Below the pieces are notes generated by a model that searched no databases, was not told the origin of the DNA, and worked only from the letters and a program-made list of their open reading frames with translations. Positions 1 through 7,899 of a DNA stretch of 64,000 bases are shown here, one piece after another (the stretch's first letter is position 1; each line of letters begins with the position of its first letter). A program made the translations under genes and the position numbers. The DNA lies in assembly GCA_012729145.1 (NCBI GenBank), contig JAAYDT010000008.1, positions 1-64,000 on the forward strand. The letters are read 5' to 3'. The DNA comes from Synergistaceae bacterium. Its GTDB lineage: Bacteria > Synergistota > Synergistia > Synergistales > Thermovirgaceae.

Positions 1-1521
1 GGTATTTACGAGAACAAGCCCAAGGTCTTTACCGATGATCCCGGCAGACCCGCCGGGATCTTTGTGGATATTATCGAAGCAGTCGCGGCTTCGGAGGGCT
101 GGCAGATAGAGTATGTGCGTGGTACCTGGAGCGAGGGGCTCGACCGTCTCGCCGCAGGTGAGATCGACCTTATGCCCGATGTGGCTTATACCGCGGAGAG
201 GGAGAAGAGGTTCTCGTTCCATTCAGAGCCAGTCCTGTCGGACTGGTTCCAGGTGTATGCCATAAAAGGGAGTGGAATAACCTCTATCCTGGATCTTGAC
301 GGCAAGAGGGTGTCAGTTCTGGAGCGGTCGATACAGGAGGAGGCTTTTGGCAGGCTTGTCGAAGGGTTCGACCTGGATGTCGATACGGTACCGTTCCCCG
401 ATTACGCCTCGGCCTTTCTGTCTGTTCGGGAGGGCAAGGTCGATGCGGTCATCACCAACCGCTTCTACGGTGTCATGCACCTTGGCAATTCCGGTCTCGA
501 GGACACGGCTGTAATCTTCAACCCGACTCGGCTATTCTTTGCTGCATCAAAAGGGGTATCCCCATCGTTCCTTGCTACACTGGATGATCGCCTGGCAGAG
601 ATGAAGCGCGAACCCGGTTCGGCCTATTTTCAGTCGCTGAAGAGATGGACATCCGAGACCTACCAGAGACAGTTCCCGGTCTGGATGAAGGTCTTTGCAG
701 CGGCGTTGGCGGCTGTGGCAGTAATAGGTGTTGCCGGGACGCTGGTTTTCAGACACCAGGTCCGGGTCCGCTCCCTGGAGCTTGTAAGAAGCATGGAGGC
801 CAGGGTCGCTGCCGAGACGGCGGACCATATGAAGTCGGCCTTTCTTGCTACCATGTCACATGAGCTCAGGACCCCCCTTAACTCGATCATAGGTTTCACC
901 GGGATCCTCATTCAGGGCCTTGCGGGTCCTCTCAACGCGGAACAGAAAAAGCAGTTGACAATGGTTCAGGGAAGCGCCAGGCACCTACTGGCGCTCATAA
1001 ACGATGTGCTGGATGTTTCAAAGATCGAGGCTGGGAGGCTTGTGCTGGAGAAGGAGCTCTTCTCGCCGGTGGATTCGGCTGGCGAGGTGATAGAGAGGGT
1101 CAGACCTCTCGCAGAGAAGAAGGGCATCTTCCTGCGTCACGAAGCAGCGCGGGAGAGGCACGAGATCCTGGGTGACAGAAGACGTTTCGACCAGATACTG
1201 CTCAATCTTCTGAACAATGCCGTAAAATTCACCGCCAGCGGGGGAGTTACAGTCAGGAGCAGTGTTGACGACAGAGGGCTTTTGTTTTCCGTGGCTGATA
1301 CGGGGATCGGCATAGAGGCAAAGGACCTGGAACAGATCTTTGAACCCTTCAAACAGCTGGATACGGGAAAAACAAGGCAATACGAGGGAACAGGTTTGGG
1401 GTTGTCCATCAGCAGAAAACTGGCGGAGGCGATGGGGGGATCCCTGGGCGCCGAAAGCCGGCCGGGAGAGGGGAGCATTTTCACGCTCCGCCTCCCTTTG
1501 AAGAGGAGTGAGGAAGAATGA
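1..1521 (+). CDS. Sensor histidine kinase with periplasmic SBP_bac_3 sensing domain (5' partial)
   Basis: The reading frame is open from base 1, so the start and any signal peptide lie outside the window. Window residues 1 to about 215 resemble a family-3 solute-binding domain (amino-acid-binding type), so the ligand is probably a small polar molecule sensed in the periplasm. A single membrane segment lies near residues 228-248. The cytoplasmic kinase core follows: H-box MSHELRTPLNS with phospho-accepting His at bases 859-861 (residue 287), N-box LLNNAVKFT near 405, and G-boxes DTGIGI and GTGLGLS near 433 and 464. All catalytic motifs are intact. The stop overlaps the next start by 4 bases (ATGA), so the kinase is co-translated with two response regulators, its likely phosphotransfer partners. 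The actual ligand cannot be read from sequence. Confidence 0.93.
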   Translation, partial: GIYENKPKVFTDDPGRPAGIFVDIIEAVAASEGWQIEYVRGTWSEGLDRLAAGEIDLMPDVAYTAEREKRFSFHSEPVLSDWFQVYAIKGSGITSILDLDGKRVSVLERSIQEEAFGRLVEGFDLDVDTVPFPDYASAFLSVREGKVDAVITNRFYGVMHLGNSGLEDTAVIFNPTRLFFAASKGVSPSFLATLDDRLAEMKREPGSAYFQSLKRWTSETYQRQFPVWMKVFAAALAAVAVIGVAGTLVFRHQVRVRSLELVRSMEARVAAETADHMKSAFLATMSHELRTPLNSIIGFTGILIQGLAGPLNAEQKKQLTMVQGSARHLLALINDVLDVSKIEAGRLVLEKELFSPVDSAGEVIERVRPLAEKKGIFLRHEAARERHEILGDRRRFDQILLNLLNNAVKFTASGGVTVRSSVDDRGLLFSVADTGIGIEAKDLEQIFEPFKQLDTGKTRQYEGTGLGLSISRKLAEAMGGSLGAESRPGEGSIFTLRLPLKRSEEE

Positions 1522-1898
1522 CCCGGGTCCTTATCATCGAGGACAACCACCAGAATCTTTACCTAATGAAGTTCCTGCTGGAAAGATCCGATATGGAAGT
1601 CATATCGGCCACCGACGGCTATGAGGGGATCAGGAAGGCCCTTCTGGAGAGGCCCGACTTGATCCTGCTGGACATCCAGCTCCCCCTGCTCGATGGTTAC
1701 GGTGTCGCCAGGGAACTAACGAAGCATGAAGAGCTCGCGTTGGTACCCATAATCGCCGTCACTTCTTACGCCATGCCCGATGACAGGGAAAAATGCCTCG
1801 CCGCGGGAGCGACGGGTTATATTGGGAAACCTATCGACCCTGAACGGTTCGTCAGCCAGATAATGAGCTTCCTGCCCGAAGGGAAGGTGCCGTCATGA
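1518..1898 (+). CDS. Single-domain response regulator (CheY/DivK-like)
   Basis: This 126-residue protein is a receiver domain with no output domain. The acidic pocket is E8-D9, the phospho-acceptor is Asp52 in LLDIQLP, the switch residue is Thr82 and the conserved lysine is K104 before Pro. It probably takes phosphate from the kinase just upstream, with which it overlaps by 4 bases, and either signals by protein contact or acts as an intermediate or phosphate sink. It overlaps the next regulator gene by 4 bases too, giving a three-gene phosphorelay operon. The DivK-like tag rests only on the length and the kinase-plus-HD-GYP context. Confidence 0.93.
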   Translation: MTRVLIIEDNHQNLYLMKFLLERSDMEVISATDGYEGIRKALLERPDLILLDIQLPLLDGYGVARELTKHEELALVPIIAVTSYAMPDDREKCLAAGATGYIGKPIDPERFVSQIMSFLPEGKVPS

Positions 1899-3895
1899 AG
1901 GTCCTTGTAGTTGATGACCGTGAAGACAACCTCTATCTGCTGGAAAGTCTTCTGGGCGGGAACGGTTTTGAAACAGATACGGCAAGGGAGGGACAAGAGG
2001 CCCTGGAAAAGGCGAGGAGAACCCCACCGGGACTAGTGATCAGCGACATCCTCATGCCCGGCATGGACGGGTTTGCGCTCTGCAGGGAGTGGAAAAAGGA
2101 CCCGATCCTGGAAAAGATACCTTTTGTCTTCTATACCTTCACCTACACCGACCCCCGGGACGAGCAGCTTGCCCTGGACATGGGAGCTGACCGTTTCATA
2201 CTTAAACCCGCAGAACCCGTGGATTTCATGAAGGTCATCAGAGATGTTCTGGCCCAATACGAGCACAATAACGGGATCCCTGCAAAAAAACCTATTGAGC
2301 CCGAGACAGTGGTATTGAAAGAGTACAACGAGGCACTGGTAAGAAAACTGGAGGATAAACTTGCCGACATAGAGTTACTGAATCAATCCCTGGATGAAAA
2401 AGACAAGAGACTCCTGCATATCAACCGGGTCCTCAGGGGGATCCGCGCGGTCAACCAGCTGATCGTCAAGGAGAGGGATAGAGACACCCTCACTCCGGAA
2501 GCATGCAGGAGGATAGTCGAAGGGAGCGGTTACGACGGGGCATGGATCATGCTGACCGGTCCCGGAAATGAACGGCTCAAATTTTCACAGGCAGGTTTCG
2601 AAGAAGAATCTTTCGAAAGTAGGACAGATCTGTTTTGTAAAGACGATCTTCCCCCCTGCTGTCGGAAATCCCTTGATGCGAAGGGACTGATCATCTCTCC
2701 GGCAGGATCGGACATTCACGAGGGCTGCCCCATGATATCCTTGTGTGGAATGGCCACATCCATGACGGCCCCCCTGACGCAAGAAGGTAAACTGTACGGG
2801 TTTCTCCTGGTTCTGCTCCCCCGGGATATAACAGCTGATGAAGAGGAAGTATCCCTCCTGAGTGAAATGGCCGGTGACCTGGCCTACAGTCTTGACAACA
2901 TCTCAATGGCTGAAGCCAGGCAGAGATCGGACGCTACCCTGCGGGCGACCTTCGATTCGGCCATCGACGGCATAATTCTTTACGATCCTGACGCCGACAG
3001 GCTTGTCCGCTTCAACAGGGCGATCAGCAAGATGCTTGGTTACTCTCCCGAGGAGATGGAACGCCTGAAAATGGAGAACATGCACCCTGCGGAAGACCTT
3101 CCCGGAATAATGGAAGACCTTAAAAACCAGATAAGCGGAGTAACACCCCTTGCCGTTAATATTCCTATGAAGAGAAAGGATGGATCGATCTTTTATGCCG
3201 ATGTAAACTCAAGTCCACTGGTCATTGACGGCAGGCTCCATGTCCTGGGGATCTTCAGGGATGTTTCCGGCATAAGGGATCTGAAGAAAAAAGAGAGGGA
3301 CGCCATAGAGAGGCTGCGGAGAGCTCTTGCGACGACCATCCACGTTCTCTCCCAGATACTGGAGAGAAGGGACCCTTATACCGCGGGTCACCAGAGAAGA
3401 GTGGCCGCCCTTGCAGGGGAGATAGCCCGGGAAATGGGTTTTGACCAGGAGCGAATTGACGGAATCATCATGACCGGGCAGGTCCATGACATTGGCAAGA
3501 TCTCCGTTCCTGCGGAGATACTGAGCAAGCCGGGCAAGATCTCTGAGATGGAACTTCGAATGATAAGAGAACACCCTATTCACGGGAGAGACATCCTGAA
3601 AGATGTCGACTCTCCCCTTCCTCTGTCTGATATCGTGTATCAGCACCACGAACGTCTGGACGGGTCCGGATATCCCAGGGGGATCAAGGGGGAGGAGATC
3701 CTCCTTGAAGCCCGCATTATCGCCGTAGCGGATGTGGTGGAGGCAATGGCAAGCCACAGGCCCTACAGGCCCTCCCACGGGATCGACGTTGCTCTTGATG
3801 AGATAGAAAGGAACCGGGGGGTCCTTTATGACGAAAAGGTAGTCGATGCTTGCGTTGAACTGTTCCGGCACAAGGGGTATGTTCTTCCTGACTGA
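1895..3895 (+). CDS. Response regulator with receiver, GAF, PAS and HD-GYP domains (c-di-GMP phosphodiesterase)
   Basis: Domain order in 666 residues: receiver 1-120 (D7-D8, phospho-acceptor Asp51, K104), a probable coiled coil at 140-180, a GAF-like domain about 190-340, PAS about 345-465, and an HD-GYP domain from about 480. The HD-GYP signature is complete: His499 in TAGH, HDIGK at 531-535, HH at 584-585 and GYP at 592-594. This predicts hydrolysis of cyclic di-GMP. The GAF-like part carries a cysteine cluster (C248, C255, C256, C278, C284) that could bind a metal, heme or Fe-S centre, or sense redox state; that is inference. As last gene of the operon it is the likely output, turning the periplasmic signal into a change in c-di-GMP. 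Confidence 0.92.
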   Translation: MKVLVVDDREDNLYLLESLLGGNGFETDTAREGQEALEKARRTPPGLVISDILMPGMDGFALCREWKKDPILEKIPFVFYTFTYTDPRDEQLALDMGADRFILKPAEPVDFMKVIRDVLAQYEHNNGIPAKKPIEPETVVLKEYNEALVRKLEDKLADIELLNQSLDEKDKRLLHINRVLRGIRAVNQLIVKERDRDTLTPEACRRIVEGSGYDGAWIMLTGPGNERLKFSQAGFEEESFESRTDLFCKDDLPPCCRKSLDAKGLIISPAGSDIHEGCPMISLCGMATSMTAPLTQEGKLYGFLLVLLPRDITADEEEVSLLSEMAGDLAYSLDNISMAEARQRSDATLRATFDSAIDGIILYDPDADRLVRFNRAISKMLGYSPEEMERLKMENMHPAEDLPGIMEDLKNQISGVTPLAVNIPMKRKDGSIFYADVNSSPLVIDGRLHVLGIFRDVSGIRDLKKKERDAIERLRRALATTIHVLSQILERRDPYTAGHQRRVAALAGEIAREMGFDQERIDGIIMTGQVHDIGKISVPAEILSKPGKISEMELRMIREHPIHGRDILKDVDSPLPLSDIVYQHHERLDGSGYPRGIKGEEILLEARIIAVADVVEAMASHRPYRPSHGIDVALDEIERNRGVLYDEKVVDACVELFRHKGYVLPD

Positions 3896-4044
3896 TCTGC
3901 CTCGAGGAAGAGACAGGAAAGCTTTCCTTGTGTTAAAAGAAGGTGGAAGGTCCCCTCATCTCTGGTTATCAGGGTTTTTGCTGTGAGAGGCGCAGATCAG
4001 CGACATGTAAGTTCAGGGGGCAAGTTTCCGGATCTAATTTAATC

Positions 4045-4209
4045 AGAAATCCACGGCTTCGGGATATACTGTCTCCCAGGACAGGAAGCGACATCGATTT
4101 CGAGGCCGGAAAGAATCTCCTTCCTGAACTGGAAGAGCTGGACAAACGTCTGGAAGGGGTCCAGGGGGCTTTAGTGAAAGGAGTTTTGTATGAGCATAAA
4201 CAGGTTTAA
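4045..4209 (+). pseudogene. Remnant of a second trehalose-phosphatase gene
   Basis: The translation in this frame, ending at the TAA of 4207-4209, contains FEAGKNLLPELEELDK, then GALVKGVLYEHK. This lines up with FEAGKEFLPVLNKAEELLP and GVLIQRKRFS of the intact phosphatase downstream. It therefore looks like an internal piece of a paralogous or ancestral otsB. No HAD motif DxDGT or GDD is found around it, and the frame runs into a stop just where the family would continue with its FS-x-HYR segment. The remnant supplies the ribosome-binding site (AAAGGAG) and start codon of the functional gene, which begins inside it. The upstream part of the open frame (from 3943) shows no recognisable similarity. 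Confidence 0.55.
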
Positions 4210-5035
4210 AGGTTCAAGAAAAAGACTAAAAGATATTCCTCATGCCCTCTCCTGTCTTGAGGAGATAGAGTCGGCTGTTCAGGGGAAGACCCTTTTCACT
4301 GCCCTGGATTTTGACGGCACACTCGCTCCGCTTAATAACGACCCCGAAGCCGTCGAGATCTCAGCCGAGATGAAAAAAAGGGTGAAGAATCTTGCCCTCA
4401 GATGCCATGTCGCCATTATGACCGGAAGGGACCTTGACGACATCAGAGAAAGGGTCGGCCTTGAAGAGCTTTTCTACTCCGGGAGCCACGGTTTCGAGAT
4501 AGCCGGTCCCCGGGAAAGCGGTCTTTTCTTTGAAGCAGGGAAAGAGTTCCTCCCCGTGTTGAATAAGGCAGAGGAACTTCTGCCCGGTATCATCGGAGAT
4601 ATACCCGGAGTATTGATCCAGAGGAAGAGGTTCTCGATATCCATCCATTACAGGATGGTCGAAAGGGAACGTATCAGGGAGCTTATTGAAAAAGCCGGAC
4701 GTGCCGTGAAAAGTATCGGAGGACTCGTGGCAAGAAATGACAAGAAGGCGTTAGAAATTCTCCCTGGCATGACCTGGAACAAGGGAAGCGCTCTTCTCTG
4801 GATCCTTGAGGCTGCAGGCATGACGGATCAAGACTCGTTCGCAATATCCATGGGTGACGATGTAACTGACGAGGACATGCACAAGGCAGTCAAGGGACGT
4901 GGTGCCGGGATAATAGTTACGGGGACCGAACCCCACCTTTCAAGCTTTGCGGACTACAGGCTCGGAAGCATAGCCGAGGCCGGAAGGTTCATCGAGATCC
5001 TCGAAAGGATAGCCGGCAATATCTCTCAGAACTGA
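4190..5035 (+). CDS. otsB: Trehalose-6-phosphate phosphatase
   Basis: A HAD-superfamily phosphatase of 281 residues with the family's full motif set: LDFDGTLAP (nucleophile Asp40, acid/base Asp42), TGR near 82, SGSHG near 100, the substrate-cap segment ending in SISIHYR, WNKGSAL, and the Mg-binding GDDVTDEDM at about 222-230. It is expected to remove phosphate from trehalose-6-phosphate in the cytoplasm to give trehalose, an osmoprotectant. No trehalose-6-phosphate synthase (otsA) is in the window, so its partner lies elsewhere. The ATG at 4190 has AAAGGAG 7 bases upstream and lies within the remnant of a second copy. A related glycosyl-phosphate phosphatase role (for example mannosylglycerate type) cannot be excluded. 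Confidence 0.88.
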   Translation: MSINRFKGSRKRLKDIPHALSCLEEIESAVQGKTLFTALDFDGTLAPLNNDPEAVEISAEMKKRVKNLALRCHVAIMTGRDLDDIRERVGLEELFYSGSHGFEIAGPRESGLFFEAGKEFLPVLNKAEELLPGIIGDIPGVLIQRKRFSISIHYRMVERERIRELIEKAGRAVKSIGGLVARNDKKALEILPGMTWNKGSALLWILEAAGMTDQDSFAISMGDDVTDEDMHKAVKGRGAGIIVTGTEPHLSSFADYRLGSIAEAGRFIEILERIAGNISQN

Positions 5036-5065
5036 AATCGTTATCTAAAGGAAACTGCTGTTCTG

Positions 5066-5656
5066 TCATTTAACGCATGAAATTTTTACTCTCCGTCCCA
5101 TCGGCACGGTCTCTGTGACCCTGAGCCCCGCGTCATTGGCGATGGAGCGTATCTTCTCCTCCGGGATACCGTGGAATGAAGAAACGGGCTCCATCAGGCA
5201 GAGCCGCCCTCCCGGTGCAAGGAGACAAGAAAGGGTATCCATTGTGCTCTGCCGTTTTCCGGGCGCTATGTCGTGAAGGACGTGAATGAACGTTACCAGG
5301 TCGAAACTCTCCGGCTCCAGCCCCAATGAACGGATGTCACCTTTCATGATCCTGGCGTTCGAATGACCCTTTAGCCTTGTCATGGCCCTCTCAGTCATGT
5401 AGGAGGAAGTATCCACGCCGACCACTGTCCCCCCTTTGTCCAGGGCTTTTGCCAGGTAAACTGTGAGTACTCCGTTACCGCACCCGAACTCCAGAACCCG
5501 TTCGCTCCCCTCAAGTTCCAGCCCTTCGACGAAAGGGGAGTATAGCCTTGGACCCGAAATTAAAGGGTGGATAACTGAAAGGCAAAAACGGAAAAGAAAC
5601 CCCGGTTTTTCGAAGTCACGCTGTTCGAATTTTTCTTTTGATGAATTATCTGTCAT
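5066..5656 (-). CDS. Class I SAM-dependent methyltransferase, Fur-controlled
   Basis: The protein has the Rossmann glycine motif VLEFGCGNG, the acidic motif-II residue in GVDTS, and a post-III segment with FIHVLHD, typical of the Methyltransf_11/25 group. The substrate is not evident. Two starts are possible: ATG at 5677 (MLSGGG...) or ATG at 5656 (MTDNSS...). The latter is preferred because a G-rich ribosome-binding stretch precedes it at normal spacing. The promoter just upstream contains a perfect Fur box between its -35 and -10 hexamers, so the gene should be repressed when iron is replete. This suggests a role in iron starvation or metal stress, for example modification of a metallophore or a small thiol. 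That role is inference only. Confidence 0.82.
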   Translation of the reverse strand: MTDNSSKEKFEQRDFEKPGFLFRFCLSVIHPLISGPRLYSPFVEGLELEGSERVLEFGCGNGVLTVYLAKALDKGGTVVGVDTSSYMTERAMTRLKGHSNARIMKGDIRSLGLEPESFDLVTFIHVLHDIAPGKRQSTMDTLSCLLAPGGRLCLMEPVSSFHGIPEEKIRSIANDAGLRVTETVPMGRRVKISCVK

Positions 5657-5695
5657 GGTCCCACCCCCGGATAACATTGATCACCCTCAACCAAA

Positions 5696-5724
5696 ATAAT
5701 GATAATAATTATCATTCTGGTCAA
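5696..5724 (-). promoter_or_regulatory. Sigma-70-type promoter of the methyltransferase gene
   Basis: Read on the minus strand, TTGACC (5724-5719) is followed by a 17-base spacer and CATTAT (5701-5696). The spacer is occupied by the Fur palindrome, an arrangement typical of direct repression by occlusion. It lies 40 bases upstream of the preferred ATG. Confidence 0.6.
5698..5716. promoter_or_regulatory. Fur box (ferric uptake regulator operator)
   Basis: AATGATAAT-A-ATTATCATT is a perfect 9-1-9 palindrome that contains the core 7-1-7 Fur recognition sequence TGATAAT-N-ATTATCA without mismatch. It sits between the promoter hexamers of the methyltransferase gene. A related FUR-family protein (Zur, PerR) would have a similar but not identical site; the exact core match favours iron-responsive Fur. 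Confidence 0.8.
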
Positions 5725-5832
5725 CACCCAGGCCGCTGAGAACAGTCGCTGCATGGGGATCATTCATGCAGGATGACCTTTTCCTCTCCAAATGGCTAGA
5801 TCAGGAATTGCCATCGGGGAAAAGTTTACTTT

Positions 5833-6261
5833 TCAGGCCAAAATCACGGGATCACCGGGTTGGACCTTTCCTCCCTTTTCCACCCTCAAGAAGTACCCCT
5901 TTTCAGGCAGGAGGCACCAGCCCCTGTAATCGTAGGAGTGAGGCTCTCCAGGCTTTTTCCCTTTTTCCACGACGATCAGAATTACACTCTCTCCTATTTT
6001 CATGGTCTGTCCTGGAGAAAGGTCTTCCGGAAGTCCGGCTATAACAAGATTTTCTGCCAGGGATCCCGGGGGAAAGGGGAAACCGGCACTGTTTTCAGCC
6101 TCGGAAATATCCTCTGACCTCAGAAGGCTTACCTGTCTTTCCCCCATCCCGAAATGCCCGTCACCATTTATTCCCTTCCCCTTGACGAAGTGAGCAGCTT
6201 CCATTTCTGTTTTCGGCTTCTGCCGGTCCTTGCCTGCGCAGACGGCGATCACTTTAGGCAT
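5833..6261 (-). CDS. Stand-alone MOSC domain protein
   Basis: At 142 residues the whole protein is one MOSC domain, the sulphur-carrier fold of molybdenum-cofactor sulfurase C-termini. It shows GINGDGHFG, then RQVSLLRSEDI, then a SLAENLVIAGL segment and the closing VQPGDPV. Small MOSC proteins are often found with molybdenum or tungsten cofactor enzymes, and a tungsten-type AOR is encoded elsewhere in this window, but a link between the two is inference. The gene lies upstream of the Fur-controlled methyltransferase on the same strand, with that gene's own promoter in between, so they are probably separate units. I see no clear promoter in the short divergent gap before the MliC-like gene. 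Confidence 0.82.
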   Translation of the reverse strand: MPKVIAVCAGKDRQKPKTEMEAAHFVKGKGINGDGHFGMGERQVSLLRSEDISEAENSAGFPFPPGSLAENLVIAGLPEDLSPGQTMKIGESVILIVVEKGKKPGEPHSYDYRGWCLLPEKGYFLRVEKGGKVQPGDPVILA

Positions 6262-6352
6262 GAAGATTCTCCTTCCAGGATCTGTTGTTCCAGAACACGA
6301 TCATAGGCAATAATACTCCCGGGAGATAGGATCTAGCGGGGAGGGTCTGCTG

Positions 6353-6670
6353 ATGAGAAGGTCCGCTGTAGCTATTGTATTGTTGTCACTCGTGATATTC
6401 ATGGTCTTTTGTGATGCAGGAGCTGGCGAAGCGCCGGAAGACACTCTTTTCACCTATGACTTTTCCGGTCTGGTTTTCGAAGTACGGTTCATAGAGGGTG
6501 CAGTGATCCTCTATCTTCCCGATGGCCCTCTGACGCTACCCCAGGGGATATCTGCGTCAGGGGCAAGATACACTGACGGGTCGACCACCTTCTGGATCAA
6601 GGGTGACGACGCCCACCTGGAGATCAACGGATCTTTGGTCGGGAAGAAAACAGATGTACCGCAGCAGTAA
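6353..6670 (+). CDS. Secreted MliC-like (C-type lysozyme inhibitor) domain protein
   Basis: An N-terminal signal peptide (hydrophobic run through about residue 20) is followed by a small domain of about 75 residues. Its second half, ASGARYTDGSTTFWIKGDD, matches the characteristic MliC/PliC motif of membrane-bound inhibitors of C-type lysozyme. The usual cysteine near the start of the domain (Y-x-C-x-x-G) is replaced: the matching stretch reads TYDFSGLVF. The only cysteine, in MVFCDAG, is in a poor lipobox context, so periplasmic or weakly lipid-anchored location are both possible. The ATG at 6353 has GGGGAGGG ahead of it. The predicted role, protecting the cell wall from lysozyme, is known for the family; here it is inferred from one motif. 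Confidence 0.7.
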   Translation: MRRSAVAIVLLSLVIFMVFCDAGAGEAPEDTLFTYDFSGLVFEVRFIEGAVILYLPDGPLTLPQGISASGARYTDGSTTFWIKGDDAHLEINGSLVGKKTDVPQQ

Positions 6671-6762
6671 ATCGTCACTTTTACCTGTTGGCCATCGGAT
6701 GCTCTCCGGACGAGGCAGACAGGCCTGAGATACCGGGTCTTTGGCTTTCCGTGTCATTTTCC

Positions 6763-7236
6763 TCAGGGCTCGTTTTTCTTCAAGATCACCATTACGATAT
6801 CGCTCCCGGAAGAATAGGGGGAGCCTTCTTCATCCAGGAGCCCCAGGGAGGAAGCCTCCTTTTCCAGGATCTTTCTCGTTCCAGGTGCCACTCCGTTACC
6901 ATTCCCGACCCTGGCGGATATGAATACCGAGGGGGACCAGTCAGGGCTAATGATCCCGTAAGCGATGGCCCTCTCATTCAAACCCTCGCCGACGGGATCT
7001 CTCCCCAGATAGTTAAGCAGGTCCCCGTAATCGATCTCGCTAGGCCATCTCCCTCTCTCGGAGAAGAATACCGCGGAAGCACTCCTGAGGGTCATCAGGT
7101 CGGCCACTATCCTTGCGGCTACAGCCTTGCTTCTGGCGTCGCCATAGACAGCGAACAGGCTGCCTGAAAGGATGCCTATGATCAGGATCGTTATCAGAAG
7201 TTCAGTAAGTGTGAAGCCCTTTTCCCCTCTTGTCAT
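6763..7236 (-). CDS. Type IV pilin-like protein (prepilin)
   Basis: The N-terminus MTRGEKG|FTLTELLITILI is a canonical short class-III signal: prepilin peptidase would cut after Gly7 and methylate Phe. Glu at position +5 of the mature protein and a 20-residue hydrophobic helix follow. The remaining ~125 residues form a small globular domain with no cysteines. I chose the ATG at 7236 because it gives the standard 7-residue leader; the open frame extends further upstream but that part looks non-coding. No other pilus, secretion or prepilin peptidase gene is nearby, so this is an orphan pilin or pseudopilin (GspG/H-like size) served by machinery elsewhere. Confidence 0.85.
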   Translation of the reverse strand: MTRGEKGFTLTELLITILIIGILSGSLFAVYGDARSKAVAARIVADLMTLRSASAVFFSERGRWPSEIDYGDLLNYLGRDPVGEGLNERAIAYGIISPDWSPSVFISARVGNGNGVAPGTRKILEKEASSLGLLDEEGSPYSSGSDIVMVILKKNEP

Positions 7237-7324
7237 GGAAGGATCCCCTGGAATTGTTGAATTTTTGCACCCTGGGAGGATATTAACGTGCCGGGAGGGT
7301 TTTGTCATCCCGGGGACTCTGCTC

Positions 7325-7333
7325 TGCTATAAT
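7325..7333 (+). promoter_or_regulatory. Extended -10 promoter for ppiB
   Basis: TGC followed by TATAAT (7328-7333) is a perfect extended -10 element, 60 bases upstream of the cyclophilin start. A TTGTCA lies 20 bases upstream, too far for an ideal -35, which extended -10 promoters do not require. Confidence 0.55.
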
Positions 7334-7392
7334 TATTTGCCTTGGGGGAGACCGGACCTTCAGATCTTCCAGTGAATAATGGAGGTGTAGGG

Positions 7393-7899
7393 ATGATCAG
7401 GCTGAAGACAAGCGAGGGCGACATCCTGCTAGAGATGTTCGAGGAAAAGGCCCCGAAGACGGTAGAGAATTTCCTTAACTATGTCAAGACCGGACACTAT
7501 GACGGGACCATCTTTCATCGGGTGATCGACGGATTTATGATCCAGGGGGGCGGTTTTGACGAGACGATGAGTCAGAAAGCAACAGAAGAGCCTGTTGAGA
7601 ACGAGGCCTCTAACGGGCTAAGGAACGAAGCCTACACTATTGCCATGGCCAGGACCCAGGACCCGCACTCTGCTACGACCCAGTTCTTCATCAATGTGAA
7701 GGACAACCACTTTCTGAACTTCACATCACCTGATGTCAGGGGGTGGGGTTATACCGTGTTCGGGAAAGTGATCGAAGGACATGATGTGGTCGACAGGATC
7801 AGGTCTGTCGAGACCTGCAGTCGTGCCGGTCTCGACGACGTCCCCGTTGAACCCGTAACAATAATCAAGGCTATTGTGGAGAAGGAAGAAGAAAGATGA
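7393..7899 (+). CDS. ppiB: Peptidyl-prolyl cis-trans isomerase, cyclophilin type
   Basis: The 168-residue protein is a bacterial cyclophilin: FHRVIDGFMIQGG carries the catalytic Arg-Phe pair region, AMARTQDPHSATTQFFIN is the signature core, and GYTVFGKVIEG follows. It has no signal peptide, so it acts in the cytoplasm on proline isomerisation during folding. The ATG at 7393 has GGAGG with suitable spacing; an in-frame upstream ATG at 7342 has no ribosome-binding site and would add non-conserved residues. The stop overlaps the next start by 4 bases. One small deviation is WGY in the loop where many bacterial members have CGY. Confidence 0.93.
   Translation: MIRLKTSEGDILLEMFEEKAPKTVENFLNYVKTGHYDGTIFHRVIDGFMIQGGGFDETMSQKATEEPVENEASNGLRNEAYTIAMARTQDPHSATTQFFINVKDNHFLNFTSPDVRGWGYTVFGKVIEGHDVVDRIRSVETCSRAGLDDVPVEPVTIIKAIVEKEEER

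Noticed and set aside
547-1550. Several minus-strand open frames opposite the histidine kinase
   Set aside because: They are antisense shadows in a GC-rich coding region, without ribosome-binding sites or recognisable sequence.
3943-4209. Open frame of 88 codons read as a full gene
   Set aside because: Only its last third has recognisable (trehalose phosphatase-like) sequence, there is no good ribosome-binding site at 3943, and it overlaps otsB; treated as a remnant.
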